Assembly: GCF_021246445.1 (NCBI RefSeq)
Contig: NZ_JAJQXW010000001.1
Location: 558,001 to 622,000, forward strand
Source of the DNA: Rhabdothermincola salaria
Lineage (GTDB): Bacteria; Actinomycetota; Acidimicrobiia; Acidimicrobiales; Acidimicrobilacustridaceae
Direction: 5' to 3'
Length of the DNA: 64,000 nt
The notes beneath the pieces are model-generated. The model searched no databases. It had not been told where the DNA came from and worked only from the letters and a program-made list of their open reading frames with translations. The position numbers were made by a program, and so were the translations under genes. Numbering within the stretch: position 1 is the stretch's first letter; each line of letters starts with the position of its first letter. This document shows, piece by piece, positions 52,968-62,554 of the stretch.

Positions 52968-53645
52968 GATGATCCTCCTGGGTCGGGGATGGAGCGGATG
53001 ACATCCACCGGGGTTGCTGGCATCGCATCGCCACCGGTCGGACGCAGATCAAGGTCGCGCCGGAGTCTTTCGATCGCGGGGCCTGCGTGTAACGCCTCCG
53101 TTGCGCCAGGTTCGCCTGGCTGCAGGGCCGTGCTGAGCTGGGGAAACGGCTGGTCGACCGGTGGCAGCGCCACCCTGAGGTGGTGCTCCGCCGACCGTTC
53201 GCGTGCCGGTCGAGCCACTGGGTGCGCTCCGGAGGCGGCGGGGAAGCGAGCCGCGTGGTGCCTTCACCCGTGCGGAGGAGGTTGCACTGTCGCACCCCCT
53301 GGGCATGATCGAGGGACGCCTCATCGGCTCGGTGGGTCGGCCGGTCACCTGTCGATCCAGTCGGGATTGTGACGAGGTTCCTGCGTTCTTCTCGCAATGG
53401 GGTGCGTACGTCAGTTCGTCTGTGGTACGCTTCGCTTCTTCCCCTTCGACACTTCGGTGTCCCTCAGTCCGTCGATCACCGCACGAGGTGAGGAACATGT
53501 TCGGAGGGGTTGTCTGCGACGACGCTCGCCACCCGTGGCGTTGCTGCTCGCCCGGGATGTCGATGTCGATGTCGCTGTCGATGTCGATGTCGCTGTTGCC
53601 CTTCGGCCGTTGCGCCGACCGGGTGCCCGGGTCGATGCCGGGTGG
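52968..53645. other. 678-base divergent region between hyuB and DUF222 gene
   Basis: No convincing gene. A TACGCT -10-like box on the plus strand (53,426-53,431) and hexamer repeats (53,556-53,597) are present. The frame of the DUF222 gene is open back to 53,397 but its translated repeats (VDVDVAVDVDVAVA) do not look like the family's N-terminus. Confidence 0.45.
53556..53597 (+). repeat. Hexanucleotide microsatellite (GATGTC), 7 units
   Basis: Units read GATGTC x3, GCTGTC, GATGTC x2, GCTGTT. It lies about 50 bases before the start chosen for the DUF222 protein, and in the same frame. Copy number changes would lengthen an N-terminal extension by whole dipeptides if translation begins upstream. 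Confidence 0.8.
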
Positions 53646-55746
<2,101 letters not shown>

Positions 55747-55748
<2 letters not shown>

Positions 55749-55806
55749 CCTGGCGCAGTCATCGCCGACCTGGCGCAGTCATCGCCGACCTGGCGCAGTC
55801 ATCGCC
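55747..55806 (+). repeat. 20-base tandem repeat, three exact copies
   Basis: Unit GACCTGGCGCAGTCATCGCC occurs at 55,747-55,766, 55,767-55,786 and 55,787-55,806 with no mismatch. The first copy begins inside the stop codon of the DUF222 gene. No inverted symmetry is seen; too few copies for a CRISPR. Confidence 0.9.
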
Positions 55807-55907
55807 GATCCCCGAGGCCGGCCATCGCTGGGCTGCGGCTCGTTCCCACCGCGCCACCGGCGTCGACGGTCTCGACCGTCGCACCCGACCAGAGGAGAGA
55901 CCGTCAG

Positions 55908-56276
55908 ATGTCGTTCCCCGGCGACCAGGAGCCGCCGCGCTACGCCTGGTACGACCTGGACGAAGCCCTCGAGCTCCTGGCCGTGCTCGAAGACGCCCGC
56001 GACGCCCTCACCGACTCCAGGCACCTCGCCGTCGTCATCACCCTGGAGGCCCAGATCCGGACCTCAGCCATAGACTCGACGTCGACGACCCGCAGGGAGG
56101 CCCCGATGCCCACTGAAGCCCTCCGCGCCTCCGAGGCGGCACGCCGCCTCGGCATCCCGACCAAAGACCTCCTCCGGCTCATCCACGACCGGATGATCCG
56201 CTACGTCATGATCGACGGCATCGCCCACGTCCCTGTCGACGCCATCGACGACTACCGGACCCGCGTCGCCTCCTGA
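55908..56276 (+). CDS. Small protein with C-terminal excisionase/MerR-like helix-turn-helix
   Basis: 122 residues. The N-terminal part (WYDLDEALELLAVLEDARDA) is a predicted amphipathic helix. The C-terminal 50 residues read LRASEAARRLGIPTKDLLRL then IHDRMIRYVMIDGIAHVPVD and IDDYRTR, the layout of excisionase-type DNA-binding domains. ATG 55908 is preceded by GAGGAGAG. It may regulate or be linked with the nuclease gene 160 bases upstream; that is inferred from position. Confidence 0.68.
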   Translation: MSFPGDQEPPRYAWYDLDEALELLAVLEDARDALTDSRHLAVVITLEAQIRTSAIDSTSTTRREAPMPTEALRASEAARRLGIPTKDLLRLIHDRMIRYVMIDGIAHVPVDAIDDYRTRVAS

Positions 56277-56601
56277 CCAACGCCGTATGCGGCCCGACCG
56301 TCTGCGCTCGATGCTCGACCTGTAGGCGCCGACCGCTCCCCGCCACCGAGGTGGGCGGCGTGCCGTCTCGGTCGGCATCGCTCGCGGGTCGACGGTGCTC
56401 GCGGTGTCGACGAGATGGAGCCCGGGCTCGTGCGAGGACACCGTCTCGGTGCCGGCCTCCAGGGGAGCGTCGATGAGGGCTCAGCGGCGGTTGTCGCTCA
56501 AGGTCGGCGGCCGAACGGTCGAGGTGACCAGTGGCTACCGGACGTGGTCTTCCGCAGCCGACGGCTCCGGGGCGACACCGGGCCACCGACCGAGGAGCCC
56601 C
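56277..56601. other. 325-base gap before binding-protein gene
   Basis: No gene or clear hairpin is seen. The frame of the next gene stays open back to 56,395 without family-like sequence. A GAGGAG ribosome site close to 56,595 belongs to the gene at 56,602. Confidence 0.45.
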
Positions 56602-57828
56602 ATGACCACCACCGCATCCAGGCGACGCCCCACGAGGGCGCTCGTCGTCGCCGCCGCCCTCACGCTGGCGCTGCTCGCGGCCGCCTGCGGCAGCGACACC
56701 TCGTCATCGACCACCACGACGGGGTCCGACACCACCGCCGACGCCAGCGGTTCGACGAGCGACACCTTCCGCATCGGTCTGCAAGGACCCCTCACCGGCA
56801 GCCTGGCCGACCTCGGCCAGGGCATGCTGCGCGGCGCCGAGATGGCCGCCGAGACCCTCAACGCCGACGGTGGCATCGACGGGCGGCAGGTCGAGATCGT
56901 GCCCATCGACGACGCCGGTGACCCCGACACCGGGGAGGCGGCCGCCACCGAGGCCATCGACGCCGGCCTCGATGCCGTCGCCGGTCCCTACAACTCCGGG
57001 GTGGGCAGCGTGACCCTGCCGCTGTACATCGACGCCGGGCTGGTGCCGATGCGCCTCACCAGCGCCGACAGCACCGCCGGCCTCGGCTTCACCCTCCAGC
57101 CCATGACCTCCCAGATCGCCCCGGCGGCGGTCACCGCCATCACCACCTGGGCCGAGGCCGACCGGGTCGCGCTCATCGTGGACTCGACCGAGGAGTACAC
57201 CCAGGACGCCGCCGCCGCCATGGAGGAGCTGCTGCCCGAGGCCGGGGTGACGATCACCGGGGTCGAGGAGATCCAACCCGGTGCCGACAGCTACACCGAC
57301 GCCGTCGAGGCGGCACTGGCCACCGACCCCGAGCTCGTCTACGTGGTGACCTACTCGCCCGAGGCCGGTGCCATCGCCCAGGACATGGCCGCCGCCGACC
57401 GCAGCGACATCCGCTGCCTCATCGACTACGGCGGCTACGACGACGGGTTCGTGGCTGCCGCCGGCGACGCCGGGGCCCGCTGCTCGCTGGTGGGCGTGCC
57501 CGCCCCCGACGACTTCCCCGACAGCGCATCGCTCGTCGCCGCCTTCGAGGACACGTTCGACGCCGAGCCCGGCGCCTGGACGCCCTACACCCACGACTCC
57601 GTGCTCCTGCTCGCCGACGCCATCGAGCGCGCCGGGAGCACCGACCCCGAAGCCCTCACCGAGGCGTTGGCCACCACCAGCGGTTGGACCGGGTGGACCG
57701 GCACCGTCTCCTTCGACGCCGACACCGGCGATCGCGAGCCGGCCCCGGTCACCGTCGACACCCTCGGTGACGACGGCCACCTCCACGTCGACGACACCTG
57801 GGCCGCCGCCGTCGGCTTCACCTACTGA
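56602..57828 (+). CDS. Branched-chain-amino-acid-type ABC substrate-binding lipoprotein (Peripla_BP_6)
   Basis: 408 residues. Signal peptide with lipobox (LALLAAAC, Cys near 31) and a Thr/Ser linker precede the type I fold: FRIGLQGPLTGSLADLGQGM, AAETLNADGGIDGRQVEIV, AVAGPYNSGV, DRVALIVDSTEEYTQDAA and ELVYVVTYSPEAGAIAQDM. It binds amino acids or similar small molecules outside the cell. No liv-type permease or ATPase genes are near, so its transporter is elsewhere or it acts in sensing. ATG 56602 has GAGGAG upstream. Confidence 0.9.
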   Translation: MTTTASRRRPTRALVVAAALTLALLAAACGSDTSSSTTTTGSDTTADASGSTSDTFRIGLQGPLTGSLADLGQGMLRGAEMAAETLNADGGIDGRQVEIVPIDDAGDPDTGEAAATEAIDAGLDAVAGPYNSGVGSVTLPLYIDAGLVPMRLTSADSTAGLGFTLQPMTSQIAPAAVTAITTWAEADRVALIVDSTEEYTQDAAAAMEELLPEAGVTITGVEEIQPGADSYTDAVEAALATDPELVYVVTYSPEAGAIAQDMAAADRSDIRCLIDYGGYDDGFVAAAGDAGARCSLVGVPAPDDFPDSASLVAAFEDTFDAEPGAWTPYTHDSVLLLADAIERAGSTDPEALTEALATTSGWTGWTGTVSFDADTGDREPAPVTVDTLGDDGHLHVDDTWAAAVGFTY

Positions 57829-57879
57829 TCCGCCGCGGAGCACCGGCGGCCTCAGCGTCAGGGGCCGAGGCGGTCACCC

Positions 57880-58040
57880 TCGCGGCGGCCCTCGCCTTCG
57901 CGGCCGGTCTCGCCATCGGCGGCCCTTGCCTTCGCGGCCAGCCTCGCCATCGGCGGCCCTTGCCCTCGGCGGCGCTTGCCTTCGCGGCCGGTCTCGCCAT
58001 CGGCGGCCCTTGCCTTCGCTGCCAGCCTTGCCCTCGCAGC
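57880..58040 (+). repeat. Imperfect tandem repeats, about 34-36 bases
   Basis: Four to five degenerate copies built on CTTGCCTTCGCGGCC and CTCGCCATCGGCGGCC follow the binding-protein gene. On the minus strand they would encode repeated PMARPAAKA, on the plus strand repeated LAFAA. No start, signal or family supports a gene. One copy is shortened. The spacing is too regular in sequence to be CRISPR spacers. Confidence 0.7.
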
Positions 58041-58143
58041 CACCTTGGGGTCTCGCGTCCGTACTGCAGCATCGGCGGCATCAAGGTCGGCGGCGGGAGT
58101 GCCGAAGTCGGGAGGCGTGCCCTTCGACTCCCAGGCAGGTCCA

Positions 58144-59586
58144 GTGACTCCCACGCCCCGTTCTTCCCGCTCGTCGCGCTCGTTCGCCGTCGCCTCCGTC
58201 GTGCTGGCCTGCGCCCTGGTCGGTGCCGCGTGCGGCTCGTCGGCCGGGGAGGAGTCGTCCACCGACGCCGGGCGGACCGCGGGGGGTTGCGACGCCGAGG
58301 CGCTGGTCGGCGAGCCGCTGTTCACCCCGCCCAGCGACACCTCGAGGAAGTCGGCCTCCTACGACACCGAGCCGGTCGCACCCCAGTCCCAGGACTGCGA
58401 CCGGATGCGCACCTTCCTGGCCACCCCCCAGCCGGGCTTCGACCTGCAGTCCTACGTGTTCTACGGCCACCTCGAGACCGCGGAGGGCACCACCATCCCG
58501 TTCTCCACCCTGACCCAACGCCAGGCCGCCGAGCTGGGCACGGCCGAGTCGCCGGCGCTGCGGGTCACGGCCATGACCGTGAACCCGGGGGACGGCATCG
58601 CCATCGGCGGGGTCGACGGCGTGCTCTCCAGCACCGTCACGGAGTCGTCCACCACCAACCCGTTCTCGCGGCGCACCCAGCAGTCCGACGGCTCGGACCT
58701 GCCGCCCGAGTACGTCGACATCCGGGTGGTGGAGGGCCAGCTGGGCCGGCCCGGGGCGGTCGTCGAGCTCACCGGCCAGCTCGCCGCTGAGCGCATGGCC
58801 GACCCCGACGACGGCACCGTGCCCCTGCAGGTGTCGGTGCGCATCCGAGACGTGGCCGGGGTGGGCCAGTGGGGCTACGGGCCGTCCGGGTTCTTCCCGC
58901 AGTGGCTGCTGCCCGAACAGCACCGTGCCGTCACCGACAGCTTCGACGGTGACGTCGAGGCGTACCTCGAGGCGACCGGTGAGCCGCTCACCGACCAGGG
59001 CTCGTACTACTACTCCTCGCCGGTGGTCGACGTGGAGTCCTTCACCATCACCAGCGGCGACGAGGTCGTCGCCCGCGGCACCGGCGGCGAGCTCCTCATC
59101 GATTACGTCACCCAGAGCTTCGACGCCGCCGCCGCCGCTGTGGTCGACGGCGGCGTGCAGTGGACCGAGTTCTCCACCCTCCTCGACGACGACCGCACCA
59201 TGAAGGTCGGGGTCGTGGAACAGGCGTCGGTGGGCACCCTGCCCTACGCCATCGAGCTGCGAGCCGACGGCGACCGGCTCGCCAACGGCTCGCTCGCCGC
59301 GTCGCAGCGCTGGCCGATCGACGGCATCACCCTCACCCCCGACGCGGCCGCCACCTGGACCAGCCCCCGATCGGGCAAGACCTACACGATGCGCTACACC
59401 GCCGAGCTGACCGCCGCCGACGGAACGCGCTCGTCGTTGACCTACGAGGCGCTCTACGACGACCAGGAGCTCACCGTCGCCGGGCGCACCGTCTACGAGG
59501 GCCTGTTCCGGGTCACCGGCGAGCTCGACGGCGAGACCGTGCAGGGCTACGCCTGGGCCGAGATCCAACCCGCCGGATCCGTCTAG
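58144..59586 (+). CDS. Lipoprotein with CrtC/AttH-like lipocalin fold
   Basis: 480 residues. A signal peptide and lipobox (LACALVGAAC) are followed by a beta-rich domain. The N-terminal part has SYVFYGHLETAEGTTIPF. The C-terminal part has AATWTSPRSGKTYTMRYTAE, YEALYDDQELTV, VYEGLFRVTG and a closing QGYAWAEI, which follow the pattern of CrtC/AttH-type lipocalin-like proteins (usually S-P-x-G-x-x-Y-P, D-Q-E-L, Y-W-E-G, G-Y-x-E-L). Function is unknown; family members are hydratases or ligand binders. GTG 58144 puts the signal peptide at the start. The link to the family is by eye. Confidence 0.65.
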   Translation: MTPTPRSSRSSRSFAVASVVLACALVGAACGSSAGEESSTDAGRTAGGCDAEALVGEPLFTPPSDTSRKSASYDTEPVAPQSQDCDRMRTFLATPQPGFDLQSYVFYGHLETAEGTTIPFSTLTQRQAAELGTAESPALRVTAMTVNPGDGIAIGGVDGVLSSTVTESSTTNPFSRRTQQSDGSDLPPEYVDIRVVEGQLGRPGAVVELTGQLAAERMADPDDGTVPLQVSVRIRDVAGVGQWGYGPSGFFPQWLLPEQHRAVTDSFDGDVEAYLEATGEPLTDQGSYYYSSPVVDVESFTITSGDEVVARGTGGELLIDYVTQSFDAAAAAVVDGGVQWTEFSTLLDDDRTMKVGVVEQASVGTLPYAIELRADGDRLANGSLAASQRWPIDGITLTPDAAATWTSPRSGKTYTMRYTAELTAADGTRSSLTYEALYDDQELTVAGRTVYEGLFRVTGELDGETVQGYAWAEIQPAGSV

Positions 59587-59587
59587 T

Positions 59588-59613
59588 CCCGGCGGGGCTC
59601 GACCCCCGCCGGG
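59588..59613 (+). terminator. GC hairpin after lipocalin-like gene
   Basis: Ten-base arms (59,588-59,597 and 59,604-59,613) pair perfectly around a six-base loop, starting two bases after the stop codon. No T-run follows. Confidence 0.6.
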
Positions 59614-59791
59614 CGGCAGGGCCCTGGTGTGACAGGGGCCGACGACGGGTCCCACCAGGCGCCGACGCCCAAGCCCGCGTCTCGCTGGTGGCGGGGTGCG
59701 TGCGCTGACCACCTCATCGGGCCGTCTGGCCCTTGTACGGGGTGGATCGCCAAGGGATACTGACGGCTTGGGGAACAGGGGGGTGCTCCCG

Positions 59792-61741
59792 GTGACCAGG
59801 CTCGAGCAGCAGCGGCGGACGTGGACACCGTGGCCGTCTCGCTGGCGCGCCGCCATCTACTTCGTGGTCGCCGCCACCTGGATCCTGGTGTCGTCGTCGC
59901 TGGCGGCCACCACCGACCGCGGTGCCACGTTCGAGCTGCTCAAGGGCCTCGCCTTCGTGCTGGTCACCTCCCTGCTGCTGTACCTGCTGATCTCGCGCTA
60001 CGAACGCCACGTGCGGGGCACCGCCCGACGCCTCCGCGACCTCATCGAGTCCGCCGGGGACGTGGCCTACCGCATCCGCCTGCGGCCCACCGTGCGCGTC
60101 GACTACATCAGCGACGGCGTGCACGACCTCGTCGGGCTCACCCCCGACGACCTCTACTCCACCCCCGACCTCGGCGTCCGCGTCGCCCACCCCGAGGACC
60201 GCCAGCGGCTGCGAGCGCTGATGGGAGGCCCCCAGGACGCCGAGCGGATCCGCACCCGGTGGTTCAAGCCCGACGGCAGCATCCTGCACACCGAGCACGA
60301 CGTGCGTCCCGTGCACGACCGGCGCGGTCGCGTCGTGGCCATCGAAGGGCGCCTGCGAGACGTCACCGACAGCCGTCGAGACGTCGCCGCCGCCGCCGTC
60401 GGCGACAGCATCCTCGGCTGGCTCGAGGAGGGCACCGACCGCGTGGCGATCACCCGACGCACCTGCGAACGCCTCGTCGAGGTGATGGAGGTCGAGGTGG
60501 CCTGGGCCGGCATCCCGCTCGAGGACGGCACGGTGGCCCCCATCGCGTCGGCGGGCGACGACCGCGACCCCGACGAGCTGGAGGCCCGCTGGGACGAGGG
60601 CCCGCTCGGCGACGGGCCCGCCGGCGTGGCGATCCGCGAACGCCGTGCAGTGCGCATGAACCCTCGCGCCCCCGGATCGGCGCGGTGGGGGCAGCGGGCC
60701 ACGGCGGCCGGCTTCACCTCGTCGCTGGCGGTGCCCATCGTCTGGCGAGGCGCCGTGCGTGGGGTGCTCACCCTCGACTCGCGCTTCGGCGGCCCCTTCG
60801 ACGACCGGCAGGTGGCCCGCTTCGAGACCATCGCCTCACGCCTGGCCCACGTGCTCTCCCAGACCGAGGACCTCCCCTCGTCGGTGTCGGTCGCCAGCGC
60901 CACGGTCTCCCGGGTGAGGGCGGGCGACACGCCGGCCGTCGACCTGCGCGCCGCCATGGCCGAAGGCCGCATCGAACCGTGGTGGCAACCCCAGATCGCC
61001 TGCTCCGACGGCCGGATCGTCGCCGTGGAGGCCCTCGTGCGCCTCCGAGACGCCGACGGGCGGATCCTGGCACCGAGCGTCGTGCTCCCCCTCGCCGAGG
61101 AGACCGGGCTCATGAACGAGCTGGGCCGCACCCTGCGCCACCGGGCCCTCCGAGAGAGCCTCAACTGGCTCGGCAACGGCCTCGAACGGGTCTCGCTCAA
61201 CGTGTCCGTCGCCGAGATCCTGCAACCCGGCTTCGTCACCGAGCTCGACGACCTCCTACGCGACATGGGCATCGCCCACGACCAGGTCGAGCTCGAGATC
61301 GTGGAGACCGCCGCCCTCGAGGGCTCCGCCGCCCGCGTCATCACCGAGCTCAAGCACCTCGGCGTACGCATCGCCATCGACGACTACGGGTCGGGATGGG
61401 CCTCACTCGGCCACCTCGCCCACCTCCCGGCCGACACCCTCAAGATCGACCGCGTGTTCATCCGCGAGCTCGGCCAGTCCGAGCGCATCGACACCCTCGT
61501 GGCGTCCACCATCGACCTCGGTCGCGTCCTGCGCCTCACCACCGTCGCCGAAGGCGTCGAGACCCAGCAGCAAGCTGACCTGCTGCGCGCCATGGGCTGC
61601 GACCTGCTGCAGGGCTACCTGTTCTCCGCCCCCATCGAGACCGCCGCCATGACCACCATGCGCGCCGCCCCGCCCTGGCTGAGCCCGGCGACCCACCCCC
61701 AGCCCGGGCCGCAGGAGTTCACCGCCCTCACCGCCACCTGA
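59792..61741 (+). CDS. Membrane PAS-GAF-EAL protein, probable cyclic-di-GMP phosphodiesterase
   Basis: 649 residues: two membrane helices (about 18-60), a PAS domain (LIESAGDVAYRIRLRPTVRV then DYISDGVHDLVG and a C-terminal extension GRVVAIEGRLRDVT), a GAF domain (about 210-380) and an EAL domain from about 395. Motifs PWWQPQI, VEALVRL, LNVSVAEIL, EIVETAAL, AIDDYGSGWASL, LKIDRVFI and VAEGVE are all present, so the phosphodiesterase site looks intact. No GGDEF domain. GTG 59792 has AGGGGG eight bases upstream. Likely lowers c-di-GMP in response to a ligand. Confidence 0.9.
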   Translation: MTRLEQQRRTWTPWPSRWRAAIYFVVAATWILVSSSLAATTDRGATFELLKGLAFVLVTSLLLYLLISRYERHVRGTARRLRDLIESAGDVAYRIRLRPTVRVDYISDGVHDLVGLTPDDLYSTPDLGVRVAHPEDRQRLRALMGGPQDAERIRTRWFKPDGSILHTEHDVRPVHDRRGRVVAIEGRLRDVTDSRRDVAAAAVGDSILGWLEEGTDRVAITRRTCERLVEVMEVEVAWAGIPLEDGTVAPIASAGDDRDPDELEARWDEGPLGDGPAGVAIRERRAVRMNPRAPGSARWGQRATAAGFTSSLAVPIVWRGAVRGVLTLDSRFGGPFDDRQVARFETIASRLAHVLSQTEDLPSSVSVASATVSRVRAGDTPAVDLRAAMAEGRIEPWWQPQIACSDGRIVAVEALVRLRDADGRILAPSVVLPLAEETGLMNELGRTLRHRALRESLNWLGNGLERVSLNVSVAEILQPGFVTELDDLLRDMGIAHDQVELEIVETAALEGSAARVITELKHLGVRIAIDDYGSGWASLGHLAHLPADTLKIDRVFIRELGQSERIDTLVASTIDLGRVLRLTTVAEGVETQQQADLLRAMGCDLLQGYLFSAPIETAAMTTMRAAPPWLSPATHPQPGPQEFTALTAT

Positions 61742-61886
61742 CACGCCCTGCGGTGGCCGGCCCCGATGCACGGCACGTCGGCGTCGGTTCGCCCACAACC
61801 CGCGGCGCGCCTGGGTGCACACATGTGGCCATGGAGCTGCTCCGTGCGCTGTCGATCCGGTGCTGCGAAAACGCAGGTGGTGCAGC

Positions 61887-61900
61887 TAGAATGCATGCAT
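61887..61900 (+). promoter_or_regulatory. -10 box TAGAAT and palindromic operator at the toxin-antitoxin start
   Basis: TAGAAT (61,887-61,892) would begin transcription at or within a base of the ATG at 61,899, making a leaderless mRNA. The perfect 10-base palindrome ATGCATGCAT (61,891-61,900) overlaps both the -10 box and the start codon. Ribbon-helix-helix antitoxins usually bind such palindromes to repress their own operon. Confidence 0.55.
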
Positions 61901-62132
61901 GACGTCGATCACCATCCGCGACGTGCCCGACGGCGCCCGTGACGAGCTCGCCGCCCGCGCCGCCCGAAGCGGTCGATCCCTCCAGGAGTACCTCCGCCAA
62001 GAGCTGATCGACCTCGCCGGCCGACCCGATCCCGCCGAGCTCGCGGCCCGCATCGTCGAGCGCAAGCGACGCACCGCCACGACCCTTCCCGCGGCGACCA
62101 TCATCGGGCACCGCGACACCGACCGTCGATGA
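61899..62132 (+). CDS. vapB: Antitoxin, ribbon-helix-helix (FitA/VapB type)
   Basis: 77 residues. ITIRDVPDGARDELAARAAR plus SGRSLQEYLRQELIDLA is the FitA-type ribbon-helix-helix DNA-binding fold. The Arg-rich C-terminus would thread into the toxin's active site. It starts directly at the promoter (leaderless) and overlaps the toxin start as ATGA, the normal antitoxin-first order. Confidence 0.87.
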   Translation: MTSITIRDVPDGARDELAARAARSGRSLQEYLRQELIDLAGRPDPAELAARIVERKRRTATTLPAATIIGHRDTDRR

Positions 62133-62530
62133 CGGTGGTGATCGACGCCTCCGCGCTGGTCGCCGCGCTCGTCGACACCGGTCCCGACGGACGCTGGGCC
62201 GAGGCGCTGCTCACCTCCGACCTCGCCGCGCCGCCCCTGCTCGCCGTGGAGGCGGCCAACGTGCTGCGACGAGCGGTGCACGCCGGCGAGATCACCGACG
62301 ACGTCGCCTCACTGGCTCACGCCGACCTGCTCGACCTGCGCGTGCAGCTCGTCGCCTACGACACGGTCGCCGACCGGGTCTGGGAGCTGCGCGGCAACCT
62401 CACCGCCTACGACGCGTGGTACGTGGCGGTGGCCGAGCTCCTCGACGCCCCGCTGGCCACCCTCGACCAGCGACTCGTGGCCGCGCCCGGCCCGACCTGC
62501 CGATTCCGGACACCGGCCGACCGGTCGTAG
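62129..62530 (+). CDS. vapC: VapC-type PIN-domain ribonuclease toxin
   Basis: 133 residues with the PIN fold: VVIDASALVAALVDTG (first Asp), LLAVEAANVLRRAV (Glu of the second motif), YDAWYVAVAELLDAPLATLD (third and fourth acidic residues). All four acidic positions are visible, so the RNase site looks intact. It overlaps the antitoxin gene and ends beside a bidirectional hairpin. Confidence 0.88.
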   Translation: MTVVIDASALVAALVDTGPDGRWAEALLTSDLAAPPLLAVEAANVLRRAVHAGEITDDVASLAHADLLDLRVQLVAYDTVADRVWELRGNLTAYDAWYVAVAELLDAPLATLDQRLVAAPGPTCRFRTPADRS

Positions 62531-62531
62531 C

Positions 62532-62550
62532 GCCCACCCGGCGGGTGGGC
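62532..62550. terminator. Hairpin between convergent vapC and PH-domain gene
   Basis: Eight-base perfect arms GCCCACCC and GGGTGGGC (62,532-62,539 and 62,543-62,550) with a GGC loop lie one base after the vapC stop and just before the end of the opposite gene. It may serve both strands. Confidence 0.55.
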
Positions 62551-62554
62551 TCGG

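Noticed and set aside
57880-58040. CRISPR array
   Set aside because: Repeats are imperfect, directly abutting and without unique spacers; no cas genes in the window.
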